A program made the position numbers and the translations under genes. Below, piece by piece: positions 45,996-55,498 of a stretch of 64,000 nt of DNA; the stretch's first letter is position 1; each line of letters opens with the position of its first letter. The stretch is from Blattabacterium sp. (Blatta orientalis) str. Tarazona (lineage in GTDB: Bacteria > Bacteroidota > Bacteroidia > Flavobacteriales > Blattabacteriaceae). The notes below the pieces were generated by a model. It was not told the origin of the DNA and searched no databases. It was given only the letters and a program-made list of their open reading frames with translations. The DNA is taken from NCBI RefSeq assembly GCF_000334405.1, contig NC_020195.1:124001-188000 (forward strand), read 5' to 3'.

Positions 45996-46295
45996 TTATT
46001 TATTGTTCTTTTCGTTCTCTTCGGAAGTTACCTTATCTTTTTCTTTATTGTTATTAGATGTTGAATCTTCATTTTTTGAATTTGAATTGGAAGTTTCTTC
46101 CTCACTAGATGTAGAAGGAGGAGTAGTAGGAGTAGAATTTGTTGTATTTTCATTTGTATTAGCTGTTTTTTCCTCTTCTGTTGTAGTAGGATTTCCATTT
46201 TCGTTTTTAGACTTGTTATTACAACTACTTGTAAATAAAAATATTGCTAAAAAAATTGTGGTTACAGTAATTCTTAATTTTTTCATCATAATCAA
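45996..46295 (-). CDS. Low-complexity lipoprotein of unknown function
   Basis: A 99-residue protein with a clear lipoprotein signal: basic start (MMKKLRI), hydrophobic core (VTTIFLAIFLF) and lipobox TSSC with the lipidated Cys at residue 25. The mature part is almost entirely Thr, Ser, Asn, Glu and Lys, with no fold expected and no family recognised. The ATG could be 46295 or the third codon. It ends just inside the repeat block and is convergent with rplS. A TAAATTTG element 29 bp upstream could be its promoter. The signal peptide and the sustained hydrophilic composition support a real gene; function unknown, possibly a fast-evolving surface protein. Confidence 0.7.
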   Translation of the reverse strand: MIMMKKLRITVTTIFLAIFLFTSSCNNKSKNENGNPTTTEEEKTANTNENTTNSTPTTPPSTSSEEETSNSNSKNEDSTSNNNKEKDKVTSEENEKNNK

Positions 46296-46323
46296 TAGTA
46301 TTTCAGTTATAACATATTCTGGG

Positions 46324-46331
46324 CAAATTTA
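46324..46331 (-). promoter_or_regulatory. Possible -7 element of the lipoprotein gene
   Basis: The minus strand reads TAAATTTG, matching TAnnTTTG, 28 bp before the lipoprotein ATG. No TTG is found at the expected -33 spacing. The remaining gap up to guaB (46332-46510) is A+T-rich with no structure I can support. Confidence 0.3.
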
Positions 46332-46510
46332 TATAAAAATTTGGAATGAAAAAATATATCATTATTTGAATTTTTTTTAAAAAAATTGAAAAATGACATA
46401 TTGAATACTAATTTCTTCTTTTTATTTAGTTTGAAAATAAGAATATTAGATCCTTCTAAATCACTTAACTATTCAAAATTATATATATTTTAAGAAAAAC
46501 TATCAAGATT

Positions 46511-47986
46511 ATGTCTTTAAATAAAAAAATTTTAAAGGAAGCATTAACCTTTGATGATGTATTACTTGTTCCCTCTTTCTCTTCTATTCTTCCATCAGAA
46601 GTATCTCTTAAAACTTCCTTAACATTTGATATAACTCTTAATATCCCCATATTAAGCGCTGCTATGGATACAGTTACGGAATCTTCTCTAGCTATATCCA
46701 TAGCTAGAGAAGGCGGAATGGGGATTATTCACAAAAACATGAATATAAAAAACCAATCGGAAGAGGTTTACAAAGTAAAAAGAAGTGAAAGTGGAATGAT
46801 TGATGATCCCATTACACTATCCAGAAAATCAACACTTAGAGAGGCTCAATATCTTATGAAGAGGTATCATATATCTGGACTTCCCGTAATTGAAAAAGAT
46901 CATACTTTAGTAGGGATTATAACTAACAGAGATATTAAATATCGCATGGATTTAGATTCTTTGGTTGAAGATGTAATGACCAAAGAAAAATTAATTACTT
47001 CTAAAAAGAACATAACTTTAGAAGAGGCAAAAAATATTCTTTTGAAAGAAAGAATAGAAAAACTACCTATTGTAGATGATTTGAAAAAATTGGTAGGTTT
47101 AATTACTATTAGAGATATAGATAATTTGATAGAACATCCAAATGCTTGCAAAGATTCTAAAGGCCGTTTACGTGTGGGAGCAGCTGTAGGCATAGAAAAA
47201 AATACTTTGGATCGAGTAGCCTCTTTAGTAAAAGTAGGAGTAGATCTTATTTCTATAGATTCGGCTCATGGTCATTCTCTCAGTGTATTAAAAATGATAA
47301 AATCCATCAGAACTTCTTTTCCTGAAGTAGTTTTAATAGCTGGAAATATAGTTACTATGGAAGCTGCTAAAGATTTAATAGATGCTGGTTCTACTATTTT
47401 GAAAGTGGGAATTGGCTCCGGATCTATTTGTACAACAAGAGTCATTGCTGGAGTAGGAATGCCTCAAATAACTGCTATACAAGATGTTTATGAATATGCA
47501 AAAAAAAGAAATGTAAATGTAATTTCGGATGGAGGAATCAGATATTCTGGAGACGTAGTAAAAGCTATTGCTGCTGGAGCTAGTTCTGTAATGATTGGAA
47601 GTCTATTTGCAGGAACTGATGAAGCTCCAGGTGAAGAAATAATTTTTCAGGGGAGAAAGTTCAAAACTTATGTAGGGATGGGGTCCTTAGTAGCTATGAA
47701 AAGAGGAAGTAAAGACCGATATTTTCAATTTAAAGAAAAATATGTTCCAGAAGGAATAGAAGCAAAAGTTCCTTATAAAGGAAAAATGAAAGATGTTCTC
47801 TATCAAATTTGTGGAGGATTGCGTTCTGGAATGGGATATTGTGGAGTTTCTACTATTCCAGAATTAATGAAAATGGGAAAATTTGTAACAATCACTAACT
47901 CTGGATTAAAAGAAAATCACCCACATAGTGTAAGTATTACAAAAGAATCTCCAAATTATTTCAATTATAAAAAAATAGGCGAATAG
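46511..47986 (+). CDS. guaB: Inosine-5'-monophosphate dehydrogenase
   Basis: Oxidises IMP to XMP with NAD, the committed step of GTP synthesis. The 491-residue protein begins [20 protein letters not shown]. It carries a CBS pair (about 95-205, ending [10 protein letters not shown]), then [12 protein letters not shown] and the catalytic loop [20 protein letters not shown] with its active Cys. Later parts are [38 protein letters not shown] and the mobile flap. Full length with regulatory CBS domains intact, unlike some reduced genomes. Its end lies 7 bp from the tRNA-Leu on the opposite strand. Confidence 0.97.
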   Translation: MSLNKKILKEALTFDDVLLVPSFSSILPSEVSLKTSLTFDITLNIPILSAAMDTVTESSLAISIAREGGMGIIHKNMNIKNQSEEVYKVKRSESGMIDDPITLSRKSTLREAQYLMKRYHISGLPVIEKDHTLVGIITNRDIKYRMDLDSLVEDVMTKEKLITSKKNITLEEAKNILLKERIEKLPIVDDLKKLVGLITIRDIDNLIEHPNACKDSKGRLRVGAAVGIEKNTLDRVASLVKVGVDLISIDSAHGHSLSVLKMIKSIRTSFPEVVLIAGNIVTMEAAKDLIDAGSTILKVGIGSGSICTTRVIAGVGMPQITAIQDVYEYAKKRNVNVISDGGIRYSGDVVKAIAAGASSVMIGSLFAGTDEAPGEEIIFQGRKFKTYVGMGSLVAMKRGSKDRYFQFKEKYVPEGIEAKVPYKGKMKDVLYQICGGLRSGMGYCGVSTIPELMKMGKFVTITNSGLKENHPHSVSITKESPNYFNYKKIGE

Positions 47987-47993
47987 CAAATAA

Positions 47994-48079
47994 TACCCGG
48001 GACGGGATTTGAACCCGTACGATCTTAACAGATCACAGGATTTTAAGTCCTGTGTGTCTACCGATTCCACCACCCGGGT
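47994..48079 (-). tRNA. tRNA-Leu (anticodon TAA)
   Basis: An 86-base class II tRNA with a long variable arm. The acceptor ACCCGGG pairs with CCCGGGT plus discriminator A. The anticodon stem CAGGA/TCCTG has loop CTTAAAA (anticodon TAA), and the T arm is ACGGG/CCCGT. No encoded CCA. It is followed upstream by tRNA-Gly on the same strand and convergent with guaB. Confidence 0.93.
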
Positions 48080-48089
48080 TTTAGTAAAA

Positions 48090-48161
48090 AGCGAGAACGG
48101 GTTACGAACCCGCGACCCCGACCTTGGCAAGGTCGTACTCTACCACCTGAGCTATTCTCGC
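48090..48161 (-). tRNA. tRNA-Gly (anticodon GCC)
   Basis: A 72-base tRNA. The acceptor GCGAGAA pairs with TTCTCGC plus discriminator T. The anticodon stem CGACC/GGTCG has loop TTGCCAA (anticodon GCC), and the T loop is TTCGTAA. No encoded CCA. It lies 10 bp upstream of tRNA-Leu and is likely co-transcribed with it. Confidence 0.93.
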
Positions 48162-48228
48162 TTGTTAAAAAAGAATGACTACATAAAGGTAAAAATACTT
48201 TAATATATGTCGCAAATTTATTTTATTT

Positions 48229-50739
48229 TTAAGGAAATAATTCATAATCCTTTTTTAGGATAAAAAAGGCTTTTTTTTTGAATAAAATTTTAGGATTTTC
48301 TTGGAAGACTTGATTTTTTTTATCTAACGTTTTTAATATTTCTTTTGCTCTGTGGATTACTCTTGTGGGCATTCCTGAAATTTTTGCTACATGAATTCCA
48401 AAACTATGTTCGCTGCCTCCATCAATCAATGTTCGCATAAAAATAATATTTTCATTAATTTTTTTTACAGAAATGTGGTAATTTTTAATTCTTTTGAAAA
48501 AAGAACTCATTTTGTTTAATTCATGATAATGAGTGGCGAACAAAGTTAAAGGTCTAAAAGAGTTTTCATGTAAAAATTCTACAATAGACCAAGCAATGGA
48601 TATTCCATCATATGTACTAGTTCCTCGTCCAATTTCATCTAAAATAATAAAACTTCTTTTAGAAAGATTGTTTAATATGTTAGCAGTTTCATTCATTTCT
48701 ACCATGAAAGTGGATTCCCCTAAAGAAATATTATCGGAAGCTCCAACTCTGCTAAATATTTTATCTACTAAACCCATTTTTGCATATTGAGCAGGAACGA
48801 AACTTCCAATATGCGCCATTAATATAATGATAGCTGTTTGACGTAAAATAGCTGATTTCCCTGACATATTTGGTCCTGTTATAATCATAATTTGTTGATC
48901 TGTTTTATTTAAAAACAGATCATTAGGAATATAAGAGATTTTAGAAATGAATTGTCTTTCGATTACCGGATGTCTTCCTTTTTTTATACATAGTTCAAAA
49001 GAATGATTTATTTTTGGTTTTACATAATTATTTTCTAATGCAGAAATAGAAAATGAACATAAAACATCTAGTTTTGCAATTATTTTCGCATTTTCCTGTA
49101 AAGGTTTTATATATTTTAATAGTTTGTTGATCAGATTATGGAAAATTTCTTTTTCAAGAGAGAATATTTTTTGTTCGGAATTTAAAATTTGCAACTCATA
49201 ATTTTTTAATTTTTCAGTAGTATATCTTTCTGAGTTAGTTAATGTTTGCTTTCGTATCCAATGAGATGGAACTTTGTGTTTTTTTGTGTTTTTCACTTCA
49301 AAAAAATATCCAAAAATGTTATTATAACCAATTTTTAAATTGGGAATTCCTGTATTTGATTGTTCAATAGAACGGAGTTTTTCCAGATATTCTTTTTTGG
49401 AAAAATATAGAAAACGAATTTTGTCTAATTCTTGAGAAAATCCTTTTACAATTACATTTCCTTTTTCAATATGATTTGGAGGATCCGGATGGATAGTTTC
49501 TGTAATTTTTTTAGATATTATATGACAATTTTGAAAGCTATTTCCTAGTTCTAAAAGAATTTTAGATTTTTGGGATAACAAAATTTTTTTTATCTCATAA
49601 ATAGCTGTCAAAGATTTATGTAATGTAATGATTTCACGTGGAGAAATTCTTCCAATAGCCATTTTTGAAATCATTCGTTCTATATCAGAGATTTCTTTAA
49701 GTTTTTTTTGGATAAAATCACGAATTGAAATATTCGAAAATAATTCTTCTACAATTTGGTGACGTCTTTGTATGGAAGGGACATTGATTAATGGAAAATA
49801 AATCCAATGTTTTAGTAATCTACTTCCCATAGGAGTTAATGTCTGATCTATGATATCAATTAAGGACACTCCTTGTTTATTCAGACCATGAAATATTTCC
49901 AAGTTTTGGAAAGTAAAATCATCAATCCACATGTGTTCTTCTTTTTTAATCCTTTTTATGTTAGAAATATGTTTTATTTTATAATGCTGTGTATCATATA
50001 AATAGCTTAATATAATTCCGGATGCTATAATTCCTAATTTTAGATCTTCAATTCCAAATCCTTTTAAAGAATTTGTTTGAAAATGGGATATTAATTTTTC
50101 ATATGCAAATGGGTAATTGAACATCCAATCTTCCATAAGAAAGGTATAATACTTGTTTTTAAATAATTCATCAAAATACTTTTTTTCTTTTCTCTGAAAA
50201 ATAATTTCACTTGGATTAAAATGTTTTAAATAGTGTAGAAGATTTTCTTTAGTATCTTCTACTATAAAAAATTCTCCTGTAGAAATATCTAAAAAACTTA
50301 ATCCTAAGTATTTTTTATCTGCATGAATAGAGGCTAAGAAATTATTGGATTTAGTTTGTAAAATATTTTCGTCTATAGCTATTCCCGGAGTTACTAGTTC
50401 TATAACTCCTCTATTAACAATATTTTTTCCTTTTTTTGGTTCTTCTAATTGATCACAAATAGCAACACGATGTCCTGATCGTATTAGTCTTGGTAAATAA
50501 TTATTTAAAGAGTGATAAGGAAAACCAGCTAAATGAGTATTTTTGTGATTATTTGATCTTCTAGTTAAAACTATATCTAATATTTTAGAACACTTGATGG
50601 CATCTTCTCCAAAAGTTTCATAAAAATCTCCTACCTGAAATAATAATATAGTATCTGGATATTTAGCTTTTATATCATTATATTGTTTGAATAATGGAGT
50701 TTCTTCCTTTTGAGAATTAGAATTCTTTTTTTTATTCAT
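48229..50739 (-). CDS. mutS: DNA mismatch repair protein MutS
   Basis: Recognises mismatches and small loops. The 836-residue protein has the mismatch-binding N-terminus with LLFQVGDFYETFGEDA (the Phe-x-Glu lesion wedge in FYETFGE), then connector, lever and clamp domains. The ATPase has Walker A GPNMSGKSAILRQTA, then SRVGASDNISLGESTFMVEM, Walker B FIILDEIGRGTSTYDG, and ATHYHELNKM. All motifs are intact and length is normal, so this is a working MutS1. That is relevant because intact mismatch repair normally suppresses homopolymer slippage, the error type seen in several genes of this window. MutL is not in the window. Confidence 0.96.
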   Translation of the reverse strand: MNKKKNSNSQKEETPLFKQYNDIKAKYPDTILLFQVGDFYETFGEDAIKCSKILDIVLTRRSNNHKNTHLAGFPYHSLNNYLPRLIRSGHRVAICDQLEEPKKGKNIVNRGVIELVTPGIAIDENILQTKSNNFLASIHADKKYLGLSFLDISTGEFFIVEDTKENLLHYLKHFNPSEIIFQRKEKKYFDELFKNKYYTFLMEDWMFNYPFAYEKLISHFQTNSLKGFGIEDLKLGIIASGIILSYLYDTQHYKIKHISNIKRIKKEEHMWIDDFTFQNLEIFHGLNKQGVSLIDIIDQTLTPMGSRLLKHWIYFPLINVPSIQRRHQIVEELFSNISIRDFIQKKLKEISDIERMISKMAIGRISPREIITLHKSLTAIYEIKKILLSQKSKILLELGNSFQNCHIISKKITETIHPDPPNHIEKGNVIVKGFSQELDKIRFLYFSKKEYLEKLRSIEQSNTGIPNLKIGYNNIFGYFFEVKNTKKHKVPSHWIRKQTLTNSERYTTEKLKNYELQILNSEQKIFSLEKEIFHNLINKLLKYIKPLQENAKIIAKLDVLCSFSISALENNYVKPKINHSFELCIKKGRHPVIERQFISKISYIPNDLFLNKTDQQIMIITGPNMSGKSAILRQTAIIILMAHIGSFVPAQYAKMGLVDKIFSRVGASDNISLGESTFMVEMNETANILNNLSKRSFIILDEIGRGTSTYDGISIAWSIVEFLHENSFRPLTLFATHYHELNKMSSFFKRIKNYHISVKKINENIIFMRTLIDGGSEHSFGIHVAKISGMPTRVIHRAKEILKTLDKKNQVFQENPKILFKKKAFFILKKDYELFP

Positions 50740-50835
50740 AATATTATAGTAGTAATTAAATAAAATAGGGTATTTTTTTATAAAAAAGTTTAATTGGAAG
50801 GATAAAGACCTTTTTTTTTGTAATTTTTATTCATT

Positions 50836-53800
50836 ATGTCAAAAATATTTAGAGAGTATAAAAAACTAGACCTTAAAAAGATTTCTGCAGAAATATATCA
50901 ATACTGGAAAAAAAACAATATTTCTCAAAAAAGTTTTCAATCTAGAAATATTTCTGAGAAGAAAATATCTACCTATATTCTTTATGAAGGACCACCTTCT
51001 TTAAATGGAAGTCCAGGACTACACCATATGGTAGCCAGAACTATAAAAGATATTTTTTGTAGATATCATACTATTAAAGGAAAAAAAGTGATTAGAAAAG
51101 CAGGATGGGATACTCATGGGTTACCTATTGAGCTGAATGTTGAGAAAAAAATGGGAATTACTAAAAATGATGTAGGGAAAAATATCAGTATAGAAGAATA
51201 TAATAAACTTTGTAAAAGTTTCGTGAACGAATCGATGAAAGAATGGATTAATTTTACGAATAGAATAGGATACTGGTTAGACATGAGGGATCCATTCATT
51301 ACATATAATCCAAAATATATAGAAAGTGTCTGGTGGTTAATCAAAACATTCTATCAAAAAAAGATTCTTTATAAAGATTATACAATTCAACCATATTCCC
51401 CTGCTGCAGGAACTGGATTAAGCCATCATGAGTTAAACATGCCAGGAACCTATAAGGAGGTAAAACAAATAGCTCCTACTTTAAAATTTAAAGCAAAAAA
51501 AGAAACCTTACCAAAAGAAATTCGTAATTTCTTAGGAGACATTTATTTTCTATCTTGGACTACTACTCCTTGGACTCTTCCATCTAATACTGCATTAGCT
51601 ATCGGGTCGAATATAGATTATCTCTTAGTGAAAATTTATAATCCTTATACTTTTTTAAAAGAAAACATTATTTTTTCTGAAAGGTTAATTCATAAAGTCT
51701 TATCTCCAAAAAAATTTTATCCCGTTTCAAATAGTAGTGAATTTGATCATATAAAAATCAAAAAAAATAGATTTCCTTATTTTATTGAATATAAATTTAA
51801 AGGAAGTAAATTAATTCAAAGTAGATATGAACAATTACTTCCTTGGTTTAAACCTCATCAAGAAGAAGAAAAAGCCTTTCGAGTTATAGAAGGTGATTAT
51901 GTAAATGCAATAGAAGGGACAGGGATAGTTCATGTATCTCCTACATTTGGAATAGAGGATTTAAAAATAGCTAGAGAACATAATATTCCATCTCTGTTAG
52001 TCTTAAATCAGGAAAAAAAACTAGTTCCTTTAGTAGATATGAGAGGAAGGTTTTTAAAAAATTTTCCTCATGGATTTGGTGGAAAATATGTCAAGAAGGA
52101 TTTTGATTCAAAAAAAAATAAAAAACAAGTTTCTGTAGATCAAGAAATAGTTTCTTTTCTTGAGAAAGAAAAGAAACTATTTCAAGTAGAAATGTATGCA
52201 CATTTTTATCCACATTGTTGGAGAACAGAAAAACCTATACTTTATTATCCTTTAGATTCATGGTTTATAAATACTACTCAAATAAAAAATAAGATGATTC
52301 TTTTAAATAAAAGAGTCAATTGGTATCCGAAATTTATAGGAAAAAAACGTTTCGAATCTTGGCTAGAAAATGTAAAAAACTGGAATTTATCACGTTCTAG
52401 ATATTGGGGCACACCATTACCCATTTGGAGAACAAAAAACGGAAATGAAGAAATAGTCATAGGATCTATTAAAGAATTATTTATGGAAATTCAAAAATCT
52501 ATTGAACATGGATTTATGCATAACATCCCATGGAAGAATTTTACTCCAGGTGATATGAAAGATGAAAATTACGAAAAAATAGATTTACACAAACATTTTT
52601 TGGATAAGGTGATATTAGTTTCTAGTCAAGGAGAACCAATGAATAGAGAACCTGACTTAATAGATGTATGGTTTGATTCTGGAGCTATGCCATATGCTCA
52701 ATTTCATTATCCATTTGAGAATAAAGATTTTATAGATAAGAATTTTTTTTTCCCCGCAGATTTTATTGCAGAAGGGATAGATCAAACAAGAGGATGGTTT
52801 TTTACATTACATGTTATTAGTTCTATTTTATTTAATTCTAAAGCATATAAAAATGTTATATCTACTGGGTTAGTTTTGGATGAAAAAGGACATAAAATGT
52901 CTAAAAGCAAAGGGAATGCTATAAATCCATTCAATTTGATAGAAGATTATGGACCGGATGCTATCCGTTGGTATATTGTATTTAATTCTGAACCTTGGGA
53001 TAATTTAAAATTTAACATAAAAGAAATTCATACAGGAATCAATAAATTTTTTGGAACCCTTTACAATATTTATTCTTTCTTTGTTCTCTATGCTAATATA
53101 GATGGATTTTACTATAAAGAAGAAGATTGTTATTCAGAAAACAACACAGAATTAGATTTTTGGATTCTTTCTGAATTGAATACAATGATTAAGATAGTGG
53201 ATGAACATTACTCAAATTATAATCCTACTAAAGCCGCTCGTTTTATTTTCTATTTTGTATTAGATAAGTTAAGTAATTGGTATGTCAGGTTATGTAGAAG
53301 AAGATTTTGGAAAGAAAAATATACGAAAAGTAAAATATCTGCGTATCAAATTCTTTATAAATGTCTGATTACAGTCGCTAAATTAATTTCTCCTATTACT
53401 CCATTTTTTTCAGAGAGATTATATATGGATTTAAACTCAGTTACAAAAAAAGAAACTTTTGAAAGTATTCATTTAGCTGATTTTCCAGTTTATAATTCAA
53501 ATTTTATAAATAAAGAATTGGAAGAAAGAATGGCACTTGTTCAGAAAATTACTGCTATGGTTTTTTCTGTTAGAAAAAAGAATGGGATAAAAATTCGTCA
53601 ACCTTTACAAAAATTACTTGTTTTGGTTCATGATTCTAAAATCCGTTTCGGATTACAAAAAATATCTGAGATTCTTAAACAAGAAATTAATGTCAAGGAA
53701 ATTGAATATCCGGATTCTTATAAATCTTTAGAATTAAAAAAGCGTATTCAACCAAATTATAGATCTTTAGGTCCTAGATTTGGAAATAGAACTCAAAAAA

Positions 53801-54270
53801 TTTCTGAAATCATCAAAAGATTCACTCAGAAGGAGATTCAAGAAATAGAAATTAAAAAGAAATATGTTTTTTTTCTTCAAGGAGAAAAGGTTGTACTTTT
53901 TTTAAAAGATGTTAAAATAACCACTGAAATTATTAAAAATTGGTCTATTCTATTTGATAATGAATTGACAATCGCTTTAGATCTTCGCGTGACTAATTCT
54001 CTTTGGGAAGAAGGGGTTATAAGAGGATTGGTTAGGGATATACAGAAATTGAGAAAAAAGTGTAACTATGAGGTTTTAGAAAAGATATTAATCTATATAA
54101 ATGCCATTCAAAAAATAAAATCTCTCATACAGAAACACAAAGATTATATTTGTCAAGAAACTCTAGCTGTAGATCTTTTGTTAGAAGAAGATATAGAAAA
54201 AAAAGGGATAATGGTTAATTTTGAAGAAAATTCCATATATATACTGATTCGAAAAGTCGAAAATATATAA
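50836..54270 (+). CDS. ileS: Isoleucyl-tRNA synthetase, eukaryote-like class
   Basis: Charges tRNA-Ile with editing of valine. The 1144-residue class I enzyme has the signature region EGPPSLNGSPGLHHMVARTI (HIGH replaced by LHHM, as in this class). It has AGWDTHGLPIELNVEK, an editing domain containing SWTTTPWTLPSNTALAIG and GTGIVHVSPTFG, GHKMSKSKGNAINP, and a C-terminal anticodon-binding region. Length and motif variants place it with the larger, eukaryote-like bacterial IleRS, the class associated with mupirocin resistance. It leads a plus-strand run ileS, dksA-like, lspA with 2 and 4 bp gaps. Confidence 0.96.
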   Translation: MSKIFREYKKLDLKKISAEIYQYWKKNNISQKSFQSRNISEKKISTYILYEGPPSLNGSPGLHHMVARTIKDIFCRYHTIKGKKVIRKAGWDTHGLPIELNVEKKMGITKNDVGKNISIEEYNKLCKSFVNESMKEWINFTNRIGYWLDMRDPFITYNPKYIESVWWLIKTFYQKKILYKDYTIQPYSPAAGTGLSHHELNMPGTYKEVKQIAPTLKFKAKKETLPKEIRNFLGDIYFLSWTTTPWTLPSNTALAIGSNIDYLLVKIYNPYTFLKENIIFSERLIHKVLSPKKFYPVSNSSEFDHIKIKKNRFPYFIEYKFKGSKLIQSRYEQLLPWFKPHQEEEKAFRVIEGDYVNAIEGTGIVHVSPTFGIEDLKIAREHNIPSLLVLNQEKKLVPLVDMRGRFLKNFPHGFGGKYVKKDFDSKKNKKQVSVDQEIVSFLEKEKKLFQVEMYAHFYPHCWRTEKPILYYPLDSWFINTTQIKNKMILLNKRVNWYPKFIGKKRFESWLENVKNWNLSRSRYWGTPLPIWRTKNGNEEIVIGSIKELFMEIQKSIEHGFMHNIPWKNFTPGDMKDENYEKIDLHKHFLDKVILVSSQGEPMNREPDLIDVWFDSGAMPYAQFHYPFENKDFIDKNFFFPADFIAEGIDQTRGWFFTLHVISSILFNSKAYKNVISTGLVLDEKGHKMSKSKGNAINPFNLIEDYGPDAIRWYIVFNSEPWDNLKFNIKEIHTGINKFFGTLYNIYSFFVLYANIDGFYYKEEDCYSENNTELDFWILSELNTMIKIVDEHYSNYNPTKAARFIFYFVLDKLSNWYVRLCRRRFWKEKYTKSKISAYQILYKCLITVAKLISPITPFFSERLYMDLNSVTKKETFESIHLADFPVYNSNFINKELEERMALVQKITAMVFSVRKKNGIKIRQPLQKLLVLVHDSKIRFGLQKISEILKQEINVKEIEYPDSYKSLELKKRIQPNYRSLGPRFGNRTQKISEIIKRFTQKEIQEIEIKKKYVFFLQGEKVVLFLKDVKITTEIIKNWSILFDNELTIALDLRVTNSLWEEGVIRGLVRDIQKLRKKCNYEVLEKILIYINAIQKIKSLIQKHKDYICQETLAVDLLLEEDIEKKGIMVNFEENSIYILIRKVENI

Positions 54271-54272
54271 AA

Positions 54273-54668
54273 ATGAAAATAAAACAAAGATATTCGATGG
54301 AAGAGAGGAATGAGTTTCGGAAACTGATACTTGAAAAACTAGAAAAAGCCAAAAAAGATTTGTTAATCCTTAAAGAATCCTTTGCTAATGATCAAAATAA
54401 TGGAACAGATGATACTTATCCTACATTTAAAGCTTTTGAAGAAGGATCAGAAACGCTTAGTAAAGAACAAAATGCTCAAATCATAGAACACTTACAAAAA
54501 TTTATACGAAGTTTGAATACAGCTTTAATTAGAGTTGAAAACAAAGATTATGGAATTTGTCGCATAACAAAAAAATTGATTCCTAAAGCACGTTTAATGG
54601 CCGTTCCACATACTACTTTAAGTATTGAAGGAAAAAGAAAGTTGAAGAAAAAAAAAGTAAATTTTTAA
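54273..54668 (+). CDS. DksA/TraR-family protein, zinc finger degenerate
   Basis: A 131-residue protein of the DksA/TraR family, which binds in the secondary channel of RNA polymerase and modulates initiation with ppGpp. It has the N-terminal helical hairpin (MEERNEFRKLILEKLEKAKK) with DDTYPTFKAFEEGSE in place of the usual acidic tip. The C-terminal core is RVENKDYGICRITKKLIPKA then VPHTTLSIE. Only one of the four zinc-binding Cys remains, which is usual for Bacteroidota members. It lies 2 bp after ileS and 4 bp before lspA, a conserved flavobacterial order. Function as a polymerase regulator is inferred. Confidence 0.85.
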   Translation: MKIKQRYSMEERNEFRKLILEKLEKAKKDLLILKESFANDQNNGTDDTYPTFKAFEEGSETLSKEQNAQIIEHLQKFIRSLNTALIRVENKDYGICRITKKLIPKARLMAVPHTTLSIEGKRKLKKKKVNF

Positions 54669-54672
54669 TTTT

Positions 54673-55317
54673 TTGAAAAAAATTTTTCTAAGTATTTCCT
54701 CTATTTTATTAACAGATCAAATTTTAAAAATTTATGTAAAAACTCATTTTGAATTAGGGAGTGGAGTGTCTATTTTTCCATTTTTTTGGATTTTTTTTGT
54801 AGAAAACCCTGGAATGGCCTATGGGATTTATCTCGCTCCTGGATATTTAGGAAAAATTATTTTAAGTATTTTTCGTATCATTTTAGTTTTTTTTCTGTCT
54901 ATTTTTCTTTATAAAAAGAATAAAAAAAAATCTTCTAATTATTTGATAATTCCTACCACTTTTATTTTATCGGGAGCTATAGGAAATTTTTTAGATAGCG
55001 CCTTATATGGATTGTTATTTGATACAGGAACTATTTATGATAGAGGATCTCATAAGTGGATTTCTTATGCAGGGATATCTAAAATAAATCTTTATTTATC
55101 AAATAATGGATATGCAAATTTCATGGAAGGATGCGTAGTAGACATGTTTTATTTTCCTATAATAGATACTTATATTCCTGCTTGGATTCCATTTTTTGGA
55201 GGATCTCATTTTCATTTTTTTAAACCAGTTTTCAATTTTTCAGATTTTATAATATTTCTCGGAGTTATTTTATTGTTTATTTTCAAAAATAAAATCAAAC
55301 ATGTAAAAATTTTTTGA
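54673..55317 (+). CDS. lspA: Lipoprotein signal peptidase (signal peptidase II)
   Basis: Membrane aspartyl protease that cleaves lipoprotein signal peptides after lipidation. The 214-residue protein has four membrane helices and LTDQILKIYVKTHFELG at the start. It has VENPGMAYG and the two catalytic Asp motifs GAIGNFLDSALYG and FNFSDFIIFLG. A periplasmic insertion between them makes it longer than the E. coli enzyme, as in other Bacteroidota. It starts with TTG at 54673; no ATG is available. It fits with at least one lipoprotein gene in this window (45996-46295). Confidence 0.94.
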   Translation: MKKIFLSISSILLTDQILKIYVKTHFELGSGVSIFPFFWIFFVENPGMAYGIYLAPGYLGKIILSIFRIILVFFLSIFLYKKNKKKSSNYLIIPTTFILSGAIGNFLDSALYGLLFDTGTIYDRGSHKWISYAGISKINLYLSNNGYANFMEGCVVDMFYFPIIDTYIPAWIPFFGGSHFHFFKPVFNFSDFIIFLGVILLFIFKNKIKHVKIF

Positions 55318-55331
55318 GACTCATTATTTTT

Positions 55332-55361
55332 TTGAGAATTATAAAAATCTCTATAGATTTG
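55332..55361 (+). promoter_or_regulatory. Promoter of the tRNA-tuf-rpo supercluster
   Basis: TTG (55332-55334), a 19 bp spacer and TAGATTTG (55354-55361) match the Bacteroidota housekeeping consensus TTG-N19-21-TAnnTTTG at every defined position. It lies 56 bp upstream of the first tRNA of a cluster running to rpoC. It is the best promoter match I found in the window. Confidence 0.7.
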
Positions 55362-55417
55362 TACCTACCTGATTTCCTTAGTGAATAATTATTTAATTCT
55401 ATGATAAAATAAAAACA

Positions 55418-55491
55418 GCCGGTGTAGCTCAGATGGCAAGAGCACGTGATTTGTAATCTCGGGGTCGTGGGTTCGAATCCCTCCACCGGCT
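55418..55491 (+). tRNA. tRNA-Thr (anticodon TGT)
   Basis: A 74-base tRNA with acceptor GCCGGTG/CACCGGC plus discriminator T and D arm GCTC/GAGC. The anticodon stem CGTGA/TCTCG has loop TTTGTAA (anticodon TGT) and carries one T-T mismatch in its middle pair. The T arm is GTGGG/CCCTC, also with one T-T pair. No encoded CCA. First gene of the tRNA-tuf cluster. Confidence 0.92.
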
Positions 55492-55498
55492 TTATTTT

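Noticed and set aside
46003-46380. A 125-codon plus-strand frame opposite the lipoprotein gene
   Set aside because: It is the mirror of the low-complexity Ser/Thr/Glu/Asn coding strand, giving a Phe/Ser/Val-rich product; the minus strand has a proper signal peptide and lipobox.
47906-48130. A 74-codon minus-strand frame across guaB's end and two tRNA genes
   Set aside because: It reads through tRNA-Gly and tRNA-Leu (RVVESVDTQDLKS type peptide) and has no independent coding features.
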